Origin: Sphingomonas naphthae
GTDB lineage: Bacteria; Pseudomonadota; Alphaproteobacteria; Sphingomonadales; Sphingomonadaceae
DNA length: 64,000 bases
Direction: 5' to 3'
Assembly: GCF_028607085.1 (NCBI RefSeq)
Contig: NZ_CP117411.1
Span: forward strand, 1,488,001 to 1,552,000
Shown: positions 27,718 to 36,256 of the stretch, piece by piece
Numbering within the stretch: the stretch's first letter is position 1
Layout: the number at the start of each line of letters is the position of its first letter
Notes under the pieces: generated by a model
What the model saw: the letters and a program-made list of their open reading frames with translations, nothing else
The model's database searches: none
What the model was told of the DNA's origin: nothing
Made by a program: the position numbers and the translations under genes

Positions 27718-28634
27718 TCGCCCCGGCCGAGGCGTCGCCGGCGATCGACCTCGATACGTTTCTGGGCGAGGTGGAGCGCGCCGGTTTCGATCCGCGCTGC
27801 GAGGACAGTTTCGCGAGCCTCGGGCCGGCGCTCGGCCAGTTGGGCGCCGACCGCGCCTTCCTCGGTGACAGGCTGGTCGATCTTCTGACCCGCGACGGGG
27901 CGGGGCAGGGGGCGAGCAATCCTTATGGCGCGCAGGTCGTCATGCTCCATCGCGGCGACGGCTGGTTCGTCCGCGCCAACATCTGGCCCGCCGCGCACGA
28001 GGCGGCGATGCGCGCCAGCGGCCCGCGCCCGTTCTTCTACGGCGTGCCGCACGACCACAATTTCTCCTTCCTGACCGTCGGGTATTTCGGGCCGGGTTAT
28101 TGGAGCGACTATTGGGATTATGACCATGGCGCGGTGGCGGGCTTCACCGGTGAACCGGCGGGGCTGCGCTTCGTCGAGCGGTCGAGGCTCTCGCCGGGGC
28201 GCATCCTGCTCTACCGCGCGCATCGGGACGTCCATTCGCAGCATCCGCCGGATAGCGTGTCGGTGTCGCTCAACCTGATGCAGCAGGCGCCGGGGCAGGG
28301 CTGGCGCGATCAATATCGCTTCGATGTTGAGACGGGCACGGTGGACGGCATCGTCAGCGCGCAGGCGGCAGAGGGACTGGTGGCGCTGTTGCCGGCGCTG
28401 GGCGGCGCGGAGGGAATGGATCTGCTCGACCGCTTCGCGAAGGGGCACCCCAGCCAACGTATCCGTTTTGGATGTATCGAGGCTTTGGCGGGCGCTGCGG
28501 CGGATTTCGACGCGACCGTCGATATTTACGCGCGGGCTACGCGGGCCAGTGATCCGTTCGTGTCCGGTATGGCGCGGCATCGGCTGGGGCAGATCGAGCA
28601 AGGCGCGGCGTGGCGGCGAAAGGCTGCTCCGTAA
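27705..28634 (+). CDS. Cupin-like putative metalloenzyme with C-terminal HEAT-like region
   Basis: A 309-residue protein. The core (about 75-195) carries PHDHNFSFLTVGYFGPGYW with His116 and His118, then LSPGRILLYRAHRDVHSQHP with His173, His177 and His180. This matches the two cupin motifs (HxH, then PxG...H) that bind iron or another metal. An aromatic run (GYWSDYWDYDHG) lies between them. Residues about 235-300 look like HEAT-type helix pairs. Enzymes of this fold include dioxygenases and peptide hydroxylases. It overlaps the ligand-less paralogue upstream and is the last gene coupled to the 52-residue peptide. The reaction is unknown. Confidence 0.75.
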   Translation: MPRVIAPAEASPAIDLDTFLGEVERAGFDPRCEDSFASLGPALGQLGADRAFLGDRLVDLLTRDGAGQGASNPYGAQVVMLHRGDGWFVRANIWPAAHEAAMRASGPRPFFYGVPHDHNFSFLTVGYFGPGYWSDYWDYDHGAVAGFTGEPAGLRFVERSRLSPGRILLYRAHRDVHSQHPPDSVSVSLNLMQQAPGQGWRDQYRFDVETGTVDGIVSAQAAEGLVALLPALGGAEGMDLLDRFAKGHPSQRIRFGCIEALAGAAADFDATVDIYARATRASDPFVSGMARHRLGQIEQGAAWRRKAAP

Positions 28635-28654
28635 CGGGCAGGGCTGGGCCGGCC

Positions 28655-28668
28655 TTGATCGGGATCAA
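28655..28668. promoter_or_regulatory. FNR/FixK-type operator
   Basis: TTGATCGGGATCAA, a perfect match to the TTGAT-N4-ATCAA site of FNR/FixK/Anr regulators, extended to a 7-base symmetrical arm (CTTGATC...GATCAAG). It ends 17 bases before the winged-helix gene. Such closeness suggests repression or a very short leader. An FNR-family gene is not in the window. Confidence 0.65.
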
Positions 28669-28685
28669 GCGGCATCAGGCGCGCC

Positions 28686-29117
28686 ATGCGCGTGGCGGTG
28701 CAGGGTGACGGGCCGCTGGCCGGGCGGATCGCGGATGCGCTTAGGCGTGCCGGGCTCGTCGTCGTGGCGCCCGAGGATGCCGAGGCGCTGGTCGAGGTGC
28801 GCGCGATCGGTCGGTTGCGGTTGGGCGACGCCGTCGTCGATCTCTCGACCGGTCTGGCCTTCGTCGGCGGGAAGCGGCTGCGGCTGACGCGGCTGGAATG
28901 GGCGTTGCTCGCCGAACTGCACCGGGCGGGGGAGGCCGGGCGCGACCGGATGGAGCTGATCCGCGCCGTGTGGGGGCTGGGGTTCGATCCGGGCACCAAT
29001 ATCGTCGCGGTGCATGTGGCGCGGCTGCGCGCGCGGATCGGGCGGGGCGCGATCGAGTGCGTCGAGGGGCGCTATCGGCTGATGCGGGGGAACGGTGGCG
29101 GCGCCGATGCGCTGTAG
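28686..29117 (+). CDS. Winged-helix (OmpR/PhoB-type) DNA-binding protein without receiver domain
   Basis: A 143-residue protein. The last 85 residues form a Trans_reg_C winged helix: KRLRLTRLEWALLAELHRAG, then RMELIRAVWGLGFDPGTNIV, then AVHVARLRARIG and the wing IECVEGRYRL. The first 55 residues are shortened compared with a receiver and lack the aspartates for phosphorylation. It may be a constitutive or differently sensed regulator. The FNR-type site lies directly upstream. It could control the peptide cassette just before it; this is inference from position. Confidence 0.82.
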   Translation: MRVAVQGDGPLAGRIADALRRAGLVVVAPEDAEALVEVRAIGRLRLGDAVVDLSTGLAFVGGKRLRLTRLEWALLAELHRAGEAGRDRMELIRAVWGLGFDPGTNIVAVHVARLRARIGRGAIECVEGRYRLMRGNGGGADAL

Positions 29118-29143
29118 GCCCTGAACCCCATCAGGAGCCCGAC

Positions 29144-29296
29144 ATGGCCAAACCGCCCGAAACCCCGCCCCATTCCGACATCGACGGCGTCAACATGGAT
29201 GCCCGCACGGGGGAGCCGTCGAAAAATCCGAGGCCCGATCCGGGCGCGGCGTTGAAGCAGGAAAAGGACGAGTCGAAGGGCAAGCCCGCGCGCTGA
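29144..29296 (+). CDS. 50-residue hydrophilic, probably disordered protein
   Basis: Begins MAKPPETPPHSDIDGVNMDA and ends in GAALKQEKDESKGKPAR; rich in Pro, Lys, Asp and Glu with no hydrophobic core. It has a clear AGGAG site five bases before its ATG, so it is likely real. It follows the winged-helix gene by 26 bases. No family was recognised; small stress-related proteins of this composition are common. Confidence 0.6.
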   Translation: MAKPPETPPHSDIDGVNMDARTGEPSKNPRPDPGAALKQEKDESKGKPAR

Positions 29297-29325
29297 GCCG
29301 CTCCGTAGTCGCCTGTAACTGCCGA

Positions 29326-29399
29326 GCTCCTGCGAAAGCAGGAGCCTAGGGGCGCAATCGGTGCGCTCCGACACCCTGGGCTCCTGCCTGCGCAGGAGC
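29326..29399. repeat. Palindrome doublet, GCTCCTGC family
   Basis: Two palindromes, 29326-29345 and 29380-29399, each GCTCCTGC, four bases, GCAGGAGC. The flanks CCTAGG and CCTGGG are arranged in opposite orientation, giving a nested pair. It lies between a + gene and the convergent MFS gene. Confidence 0.85.
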
Positions 29400-29420
29400 A
29401 CGTTGCGTAATTGGCGGGGC

Positions 29421-30707
29421 TCACCCCGTGATCGGTTTCCGCCGCAGCGTGAACAGCAGCACGACCAGGCTGATCGCGCTCGCGCAGGCGAGGTAGATCC
29501 CCACCGGCATCAGGCCGCCGCCCTCGTCGGCCAGCATCTTGGCGATCACCGGGGTCAAGCCACCGCCGAGGATGCCACCGACGTTGAAGGTGAGCGACGC
29601 GCCCGTATACCGCACCCGCGCCGGGAACAGGCTCGGCAGATAGGCGCCGAGCGGGCCGTAGCAGAAGCCCATGCACAGCAGCGCCAGCGACAGGAAGACG
29701 AAGACGCCCGCGATGCTGCCGCTCTCCATCAGCGGCGCCATGCCGAGCGCCACGATCACGGCGCCAAGGCAGCCGCCGGTCAGCACCTTGGCGGTGCTGG
29801 TCTTGTCCGATGCCCAGCCGGCGACGCAGATGCCGACGGCCATGAACAGGATCGCGACCAGCTGGACGCCAAGGAACGTCTCGCGATCGATGCCGAGCGT
29901 CGTGGTGCCGTAGCCGAGCGCGAAGGCGGTCGCGACGTAATAGATGGCGAAGCAGGCGATGGCGACGAGCGTGCCGATCAAAGTGGGCACCAGATGCGAC
30001 GTGAGCAACGTGCCGAGCGGCACCGACGGCGGCGCTTCCTTCTCCATCGCGGCGGCGAAGGCGGGGGTTTCGGTGAGCTTCAGCCGCACCCACAGGCCGA
30101 GGCCGACGAGCAGCGCGCTGGCGAGGAAGGGCAGGCGCCAGCCCCAGTCGCGGAACTGATCGGGGGTGAGCGCCAGGCCGAGGATCAGGAACAGGCCGTT
30201 GGCGGCGATGAAGCCGACCGGCGCGCCCAATTGCGGCACCATGCCGAAGCGCCCTTCCCAGCCCGGCGGGGCATTCTCCACCGCCAGCAGCGCCGCGCCG
30301 CCCCATTCGCCGCCCAGGCCAAAGCCCTGGCCGAAGCGCAGGATGCACAGCAGCAAGGTCGCCACCCAGCCGACCATCGCATAGGTCGGCAGGAAGGCGA
30401 TCAGGAAGGTGGAGGCGCCCATCAGCATCAGCGAGGCGACCAGCGTGGACTTGCGCCCGATGCGGTCGCCGAAATGGCCGAAGAAGGCCGCGCCCACCGG
30501 CCGCGCGACGAAGGCCAGGCCGATCGAGGCGAAGGACGACAGCAACTGCGCCGAGGGGGAAGTCGCCGGGAAGAAGAGCGGGCCGAACACCAGGCTGGCG
30601 GCGGTGGCGTAGATATAGAAGTCGTAGAATTCGACCGCCGTACCTACCAGGCTCGCGATCAGCACGCGCGCGGTGTCGCGCCGCGGAGTGGCCGTTGCCA
30701 CGCTCAT
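29421..30707 (-). CDS. MFS transporter, metabolite:H+ symporter (MHS) type
   Basis: A 428-residue inner-membrane carrier with about 12 hydrophobic segments. It begins VLIASLVGTAVEFYDFYIYA, typical of the MHS family (ProP, KgtP and shikimate carriers), and has the loop motif GHFGDRIGRKSTLVASLMLMG near residue 77 (first 20 shown in family form GHFGDRIGRK) and RFGQGFGLGGEWGGA near 124. The substrate is probably an organic acid or zwitterion but cannot be named. It starts with ATG after GGGGGATGAGG. Confidence 0.93.
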   Translation of the reverse strand: MSVATATPRRDTARVLIASLVGTAVEFYDFYIYATAASLVFGPLFFPATSPSAQLLSSFASIGLAFVARPVGAAFFGHFGDRIGRKSTLVASLMLMGASTFLIAFLPTYAMVGWVATLLLCILRFGQGFGLGGEWGGAALLAVENAPPGWEGRFGMVPQLGAPVGFIAANGLFLILGLALTPDQFRDWGWRLPFLASALLVGLGLWVRLKLTETPAFAAAMEKEAPPSVPLGTLLTSHLVPTLIGTLVAIACFAIYYVATAFALGYGTTTLGIDRETFLGVQLVAILFMAVGICVAGWASDKTSTAKVLTGGCLGAVIVALGMAPLMESGSIAGVFVFLSLALLCMGFCYGPLGAYLPSLFPARVRYTGASLTFNVGGILGGGLTPVIAKMLADEGGGLMPVGIYLACASAISLVVLLFTLRRKPITG

Positions 30708-30809
30708 ATCCTCATCCCCCCATCCCCGGAGCCGGTCTGGCCCCGAATCGACAACGACGCCACCCCTGCCGGGATCGCGGCCGTCTCGTCCGACGATAGG
30801 AGGGGAAAT

Positions 30810-30886
30810 TGGTCGGGGCGACAGGATTCGAACCTGCGACCCCCAGACCCCCAGTCTGATGCGCTACCAGGCTGCGCTACGCCCCG
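30810..30886 (-). tRNA. tRNA-Pro (anticodon GGG)
   Basis: A 77-base cloverleaf with CCA encoded. The acceptor arms CGGGGCG and CGCCCCG pair perfectly; the D-arm region is AGCGCAGCCTGGTAGCGC; the anticodon loop CTGGGGG carries GGG; the T arm contains GGTTCGAATCC. It reads CCC and CCU proline codons. It stands alone between the MFS gene and yajC. Confidence 0.96.
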
Positions 30887-30951
30887 ACCAAGGCCCGGCC
30901 CTCTAGGGGGAAGTTTCGGCGGATGCAAGCGGGGGATTTGATGGCCCGGTT

Positions 30952-31030
30952 GTGCTCCGGCGACGGCCGGAGCCCGGAGCCCCAAACGCCGCGCTTCGAT
31001 AACCCTGGGCTCCGGCCTTCGCCGGAGCAC
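30952..31030. repeat. Palindrome doublet, GCTCCGGC family
   Basis: Two palindromes (30954-30973 and 31009-31028), each GCTCCGGC, four bases, GCCGGAGC, with outer arms GTGCTCCGG and CCGGAGCAC. The right copy is preceded by CCCTGGG, as in the GCTCCTGC family at 29380, so the two families look related. It lies in the 245-base gap before yajC. Confidence 0.85.
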
Positions 31031-31131
31031 GGGGGTGGTGGACCGTTGCCCACCCCTCGCACATCTGATAGGCGCACGCGCCATCCGGCAGCGCCTTTGC
31101 GCGCGCCCTCTTTCGGAAGCGTCTGACCCCA

Positions 31132-31473
31132 ATGTTCGCAACCCCTGCATATGCCCAGGCCGCCGGTGGCGCAGCCTCCGGTGGCGGCGCCGCCATGTTC
31201 CTCCAGTTCCTGCCGCTCGTCGCGATCTTCGCGATCATGTACCTCCTGCTCTTTCGCCCGCAGCAGCAGCGGATGAAGCAGCATCGCGCCGCGATCGACG
31301 CCGTGCGCAAGGGCGATACCGTCGTTACCGGGGGCGGCCTGATCGGCAAGGTCGTGAAGGTCGACGAGACCGAGGCCGAGGTCGAGATCGCCAATGGCGT
31401 GAAGGTCCGCGTCGTGAAGGCGACGATCAGCGAGGTGCGTCCGCTCGCCTCGTCCAAGCCCGCCAACGACTGA
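31132..31473 (+). CDS. yajC: Preprotein translocase subunit YajC
   Basis: Small inner-membrane partner of SecDF, 113 residues. A membrane helix is visible at about 24-40 (QFLPLVAIFAIMYLLLFRPQ), followed by QQQRMKQHRAAIDAVRKGD and the small cytoplasmic beta domain (VVTGGGLIGKVVKV, VEIANGVKVRVVKATI). It is the first gene of yajC-secD-secF; secD starts 21 bases later. Confidence 0.96.
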   Translation: MFATPAYAQAAGGAASGGGAAMFLQFLPLVAIFAIMYLLLFRPQQQRMKQHRAAIDAVRKGDTVVTGGGLIGKVVKVDETEAEVEIANGVKVRVVKATISEVRPLASSKPAND

Positions 31474-31494
31474 CAGACGGGCGGTTAGGTCACG

Positions 31495-33090
31495 ATGCTC
31501 GATTTCCCCCGCTGGAAGATCTGGACGATCTGCCTGTCGCTCGCGCTCGGCGTGCTGCTGGCGATCCCCAGCCTGATGCCCGAATCCACCGCCGCCCGGA
31601 TCGGGCTGGGCGGGATGCCGCGGATCAACCTCGGCCTCGATCTGTCGGGCGGTAGCCATCTGCTGCTCGAGGCGGACACCGCCGACGTCGCCCGCCAGCG
31701 CATCGCGCTGATGGAAGAGCAGGTCCGTACCGAGCTTAACCGGGGCAACCCGCGCATCGCCATCGGCGACATCTCGACCCAGAACGGCCGTCTCAGCTTC
31801 TTCGTCCGCCAGCCCGCGCAGGTCGACGGCGCGGTCGAGCGGCTGCGCACGCTCACCCAGCCGGTCGGCGTGACAGGCGATCGCGACTGGAACGTCGCGG
31901 TCGTGGACAGCACCCGCATCGTCGTGACCCCGACGGAATCCGGCCTCGCCAACGCGGTCAATTCGGCGATGGAAGTCGCCACCGAAGTCGTTCGCAAGCG
32001 CATCGACGAACTCGGCACGCGCGAGCCGACGATCATCCGCCAGGGTGCCGAGCGCATCGTGGTGCAGGTGCCGGGTCTTCAGGATCCCGCCGCGCTCAAG
32101 GCCTTGCTCGGCAAGACCGCCAAGCTCGAATTCAAGCTGGTCGACGTCACCGCCGATCCCGCCGAGGTCGCGCAGGGCCGCGCGCCCGCCGGCAGCCAGG
32201 TGCTGCCCTATCCGACGGGTACGGGCGGCGTCATCGCCGTTCAGCGGCGCGCGATCATCAACGGCGATCAACTGACCGACGCCAAGCAGGGCTACGACCA
32301 GCAGACCAACGAGCCGGTCGTCATCATCACCTTCAATTCCGAAGGCGGCCGCCGCTTCGCGCGCGTGACGCAGGAGAATGCGGGCAAGCCGTTCGCGATC
32401 ATCCTCGACAACAGCGTGATCTCGGCGCCGAACATCAACGAGCCGATCCTCGGCGGCAGCGCGCGCATCTCGGGCAGCTTCACCGTCGCCAGCGCCAACG
32501 AACTGGCCATCGCGCTGCGTTCGGGCAAGCTGCCGGTCGCGCTGAAGGTGATCGAGGAGCGCACCGTCGGGCCGCAGCTGGGCGCCGATTCGATCCGCGC
32601 GGGCGCGATCGCCTCGATCATCGCCGCCGTCGCCGTCATGGTGTTCATGCTGCTCACCTACGGCCGCTTCGGCTTCTATTCGGACCTCGCCGTCACCATC
32701 AACATCTTCGTGATCCTGGGGGTGATGGCGCTGCTCAACGCGACGCTGACCCTGCCGGGCATCGCCGGCTTCGTGCTGACGATCGGTACGGCGGTCGACG
32801 CCAACGTGCTCATCAACGAACGCATCCGCGAGGAGCGGCGGCGGGGCAGGGGCGTCGCGCAGGCGGTGGAGCTGGGCTACAAGGAAGCCAGCCGCACCAT
32901 CTTCGAGGCAAACGTCACCCACGCCATCGCCGGCCTCATCATGCTGGTGCTGGGCTCCGGCCCGGTGAAGGGCTTCGCGGTCGTGCTGCTGCTCGGCATC
33001 GCGACATCGGTGTTCACCGCCGTCGTGTTCACCCGCATGATGGTCGCGATCTGGCTGCGCCGTAACCGGCCCAGCGAAATCCATATCTGA
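31495..33090 (+). CDS. secD: Protein translocase subunit SecD
   Basis: RND-family membrane protein using the proton gradient to pull secreted proteins across the inner membrane, with SecF. The 531 residues have an N-terminal helix (about 12-28), the substrate-pocket motif LGLDLSGGSHLLLE near residue 46, a large periplasmic part and five C-terminal helices with GTAVDANVLINERIREE near 427, where the conserved aspartate lies. It is followed by secF after 14 bases. Confidence 0.97.
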   Translation: MLDFPRWKIWTICLSLALGVLLAIPSLMPESTAARIGLGGMPRINLGLDLSGGSHLLLEADTADVARQRIALMEEQVRTELNRGNPRIAIGDISTQNGRLSFFVRQPAQVDGAVERLRTLTQPVGVTGDRDWNVAVVDSTRIVVTPTESGLANAVNSAMEVATEVVRKRIDELGTREPTIIRQGAERIVVQVPGLQDPAALKALLGKTAKLEFKLVDVTADPAEVAQGRAPAGSQVLPYPTGTGGVIAVQRRAIINGDQLTDAKQGYDQQTNEPVVIITFNSEGGRRFARVTQENAGKPFAIILDNSVISAPNINEPILGGSARISGSFTVASANELAIALRSGKLPVALKVIEERTVGPQLGADSIRAGAIASIIAAVAVMVFMLLTYGRFGFYSDLAVTINIFVILGVMALLNATLTLPGIAGFVLTIGTAVDANVLINERIREERRRGRGVAQAVELGYKEASRTIFEANVTHAIAGLIMLVLGSGPVKGFAVVLLLGIATSVFTAVVFTRMMVAIWLRRNRPSEIHI

Positions 33091-33104
33091 TCGGACGCAC
33101 GCAT

Positions 33105-34079
33105 ATGCGCCTCCTGAAACTCGTCCCCGACAACACCAACATCGGCTTCGTGCGGCTGCGCCACTGGGCGTTCGGGCTGACGGCGCTGCTCACCGTCCTC
33201 GCCTGCGCGGCGGTGGGGGTGAAGGGCCTCAACATGGGCGTCGATTTCGTCGGCGGCCTGATGATCGAGGCCAAGTTCCCGAAGCCGGCCGAGCTGGACA
33301 AGGTGCGCGGAACGGTCGATCGGCTGGGCGTGGGCGAAGGTTCGCTCCAGCAGTTCGGCGACCCCAACACCGTCTCGATCCGCCTGCCGCTGCCCGCCAG
33401 CAACGACGAGGGCGCCACCAATGCGGTGGTGAAGAAGGTGCAGACCGCCATCGCCGCCGAAAACCCCGGCGTCACCTTCCCGCGCTACGACACCGTCTCG
33501 GGCAAGGTCTCGGGCGAGCTGATCCAGACCGGCGTGCTGGCGGTGATGCTGGCGGTGATCGGCATCGCGATTTTCTCGTGGCTGCGCTACGAATGGCAAT
33601 TCGGCGTCTCCACCTTCGTCGCGATCATGCACGACGTGCTGATGACGCTCGGTTTCTTCGCGATCACCCAGCTCGAGTTCGACCTCAACATCGTCGCCGC
33701 CGTGCTGACGATCGTGGGCTATTCGATCAACGACAAGATGGTGATCGACGATCGCATCCGCGAGAATATGCGCAAATATCGCCAGATGGACATGCGCGGC
33801 CTGATCGATCTCTCGGTCAACGAGACGCTGCCGCGCACCGTCATGACGTCGGTCACGGTGATGCTGGCGCTGGCGGCGCTGCTGATCTGGGGCGGTCACG
33901 TGCTGCGCGGCTTCACTTCCGCCATGATGTTGGGCATCGTCGTCGGCACCTATTCGTCGATCTACGTCTCGTCCTCGCTCTTGATCTCGCTCGGCCTGAA
34001 GCCTCAGGCGATGGACAAGACCGCCAAGAAGGCGCCGGGCAAGATGTCGGGCGCCGAACGGGTCGGCCCCAAGAACTGA
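33105..34079 (+). CDS. secF: Protein translocase subunit SecF
   Basis: Partner of SecD, 324 residues. It has the motif GLNMGVDFVGGLMIE near residue 40-54, the first helix before it, and five later helices containing AIMHDVLMTLGFFAI and GYSINDKMVIDDRIRENM near 205-222. Its stop overlaps the start of the Mth938-like gene by one base (TGATG), so the four genes form one transcript. Confidence 0.97.
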   Translation: MRLLKLVPDNTNIGFVRLRHWAFGLTALLTVLACAAVGVKGLNMGVDFVGGLMIEAKFPKPAELDKVRGTVDRLGVGEGSLQQFGDPNTVSIRLPLPASNDEGATNAVVKKVQTAIAAENPGVTFPRYDTVSGKVSGELIQTGVLAVMLAVIGIAIFSWLRYEWQFGVSTFVAIMHDVLMTLGFFAITQLEFDLNIVAAVLTIVGYSINDKMVIDDRIRENMRKYRQMDMRGLIDLSVNETLPRTVMTSVTVMLALAALLIWGGHVLRGFTSAMMLGIVVGTYSSIYVSSSLLISLGLKPQAMDKTAKKAPGKMSGAERVGPKN

Positions 34080-34462
34080 TGCCGCGCTACGAGCGCGACG
34101 AGGCGCCCAACGGCCCGGTCGTCACCGGCTTCACCGCCGGCGGCGGCTTCAAGGTGCGCGATACGGTGTATGAGGCCGGTCTATTGCTGACGCCGGATAC
34201 GGCGATCGGCTGGGCGCCCGGTGCGCTCGACACGCTGGCGCCGGGCGATCTCGGCCCGCTGCTGGCGCTCGATCCGCTGCCGGAGTTCATCCTGCTCGGC
34301 ACGGGCAGCGCCCTGCGCCGCCCGTCGCCCGCCTTCACCGCCGCGATCGAGGCGCAGGGCATCGGCCTGGAAATCATGGACAGCCGCGCCGCCGCCCGCG
34401 CGTGGGGCCTGCTGCGCGGCGAGGGGCGCTGGATCGGCGCGGCGTTGCTGCCGCTGGTTTGA
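34079..34462 (+). CDS. Mth938-like (NDUFAF3-type) domain protein
   Basis: A 127-residue protein of the Mth938 fold. Visible parts are VVTGFTAGGGFKVRDTVYEAG near residue 17 (signature GGFKV), then PEFILLGTGSALRRPSP near 72, GIGLEIMDSRAAARAWGLL near 98 and the closing strand WIGAALLPL. In mitochondria the related NDUFAF3 helps complex I assembly; in alphaproteobacteria the gene commonly sits after secDF. Its bacterial function is uncertain. Confidence 0.88.
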   Translation: MPRYERDEAPNGPVVTGFTAGGGFKVRDTVYEAGLLLTPDTAIGWAPGALDTLAPGDLGPLLALDPLPEFILLGTGSALRRPSPAFTAAIEAQGIGLEIMDSRAAARAWGLLRGEGRWIGAALLPLV

Positions 34463-34592
34463 ACTCTGCCGGCGCCTGGACCTGAAGGACGATAGGAGCC
34501 ACCGGCGAGTCCCTGAACGAACCGAACCGGCATCCGCTTGCAATCCGCCCAACCTTGTCGCAGCATCACGACATCAATCCGGGGGGATTTGC

Positions 34593-36170
34593 GTGAAAAC
34601 AAGAGGTTGGCGGCTTGTCGCGATCGCGTCGGCGCTGTTGTGCGCGACTTCTGCGCGAGCCGAATGGTTCGAGGCGAAGTCCGATCATTTTGTGATCTAC
34701 TCGGAGGGTAAGGAGGAGTCGGTCCGCGCCTTCGCGACCCGGCTGGAGCGGTTTGACAAGGCCATGCGTTACCTGCGCGGCCTGCCGGACGATCCGGTTA
34801 CGAGGGCCAATCGCGTCACCATTTATGTCGTGGCGGATCGGTTAGCTGTGCAGCGCCTGTGCGCGGGCGGCAGAAAAGGTCCGATAAGCCGCTGCGCCGA
34901 CGTTGCCGGTTTTTACGGTAACCATGTTGAGGGATCGACCGCATTCACGTCTCGCCAGTCGGCCGATGGCATGTTCGATCTAGACGCCCAGACCGTGCTG
35001 TTCCACGAATATACCCATCACTTCATGTTCAGCAATTTTCAGGGCGTGTTTCCCGAATGGCTGGTCGAGGGCTATGCCGAGTTCAATGGCGCGGCCGACT
35101 ATGACAAGAATGGCGCGATCGGGCTCGGGCGCGTGGCGACCCATCGGCTGTATTCGCTCAAGTCGGGGCAGGCGTCGCTGCCGATCCGCACGTTGCTGTC
35201 CCCGGGCAAGAAGCGCCTTAGCCCGGAGCAGCGCGACCTCATCTACGGTCGCGGATGGCTGCTGACCCATTATCTGTCCTTCGAGCCAGGACGATCCGGT
35301 CAACTAAACCACTACATTTCCGAGATGCAGAAGGGCAAATCGAGCCTCGATGCCGCGCAGACGGCGTTCGGCGATCTCGACGCGCTCGAACGCGAACTGA
35401 ACCGCTATATCAGCCGCCGGACGCTCACCTATGTGCGAATCGACGCCAAGGCGTTGCCGATCGGCGACATTCACGTCCGCCCGCTCACGTCCGGCGAGGC
35501 GGCGATGATGCCCGTCCGCATGCGATCCGACCGCGGCGTGGACGCTGTGATGGCGCAGGAGGTGGTGGCGCTTGCCCGCAAGGCGGCGGCGCCGTTCCCG
35601 GCGGACATAGGAGCGCAGGTGGCGCTGGCCGAGGCGGAATATGACGCGGGCGATGCGGCAGCCACGGAGGCGGCGGCGGATCGAGCGCTGGCCGTCGATC
35701 CCGCCAATCGGGATGCCATGCTCTATAAGGGGCGAGCGATGCTCCGCGGCGCGACCATCGATGCCAGTACCGATGAAGCCCGCTGGTCGGCGGCGCGCAA
35801 ATGGCTGATCAAGGCCAATCGGCTCAACCCGGATGACGCCGTGCCGCTGCTGTTCTTCTACAATAGCTATATTCTTCAGCGGAAAGCGCCGCCGCCGAGC
35901 GCGCTCGACGGGCTCGAGCATGTCGTGGCGACTGCACCGCAGATCAGCGAGGCGCGCGCCTTGCTCGCGCGCCATTATCTCACCGCCGGCCGGCTAGCCG
36001 ATGCGCGGGTTGTGCTGGAGCCGTTGGCGTTCGATCCGCATGCTTCGGCCGAAAGCATCCCGTCCAAACTCATTGCCTTGATCGACGCGGGCGATGAGGC
36101 CGGCGTCCGCAAGCTGGTGGAGGGCAGCCCTTATGGTCTGGATCAACCTGCCACGCCGAAGTCGGAATGA
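34593..36170 (+). CDS. Secreted HExxH peptidase-like protein with TPR region
   Basis: A 525-residue exported protein. A signal peptide ends at about residue 23 (ATSARA before EWFEAKSD). Residues 138-142 are HEYTH, followed by WLVEGYAEF near 157: the HExxH plus downstream glutamate pattern of gluzincin metallopeptidases (peptidase MA-like). From about residue 320 to the end, helical repeats with alanine-rich pairs look like TPRs (AEAEYDAGDAAATEAAADRA). The GTG start follows a strong GGGGGGA site; longer frames upstream overlap the Mth938 gene. It lies before bamD. Its substrate is unknown. Confidence 0.78.
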   Translation: MKTRGWRLVAIASALLCATSARAEWFEAKSDHFVIYSEGKEESVRAFATRLERFDKAMRYLRGLPDDPVTRANRVTIYVVADRLAVQRLCAGGRKGPISRCADVAGFYGNHVEGSTAFTSRQSADGMFDLDAQTVLFHEYTHHFMFSNFQGVFPEWLVEGYAEFNGAADYDKNGAIGLGRVATHRLYSLKSGQASLPIRTLLSPGKKRLSPEQRDLIYGRGWLLTHYLSFEPGRSGQLNHYISEMQKGKSSLDAAQTAFGDLDALERELNRYISRRTLTYVRIDAKALPIGDIHVRPLTSGEAAMMPVRMRSDRGVDAVMAQEVVALARKAAAPFPADIGAQVALAEAEYDAGDAAATEAAADRALAVDPANRDAMLYKGRAMLRGATIDASTDEARWSAARKWLIKANRLNPDDAVPLLFFYNSYILQRKAPPPSALDGLEHVVATAPQISEARALLARHYLTAGRLADARVVLEPLAFDPHASAESIPSKLIALIDAGDEAGVRKLVEGSPYGLDQPATPKSE

Positions 36171-36256
36171 GCGGCCGCACCGCGATCGCCAACCCGATGA
36201 CACGTCCGTTCTTCCCGCTTCTCCCGCGCCATTTCCTCCGCTAAGACCGCTCTCCT

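Noticed and set aside
28686..29117. Full response regulator with receiver domain
   Set aside because: Only about 55 residues precede the winged helix and the phosphorylation aspartates are missing.
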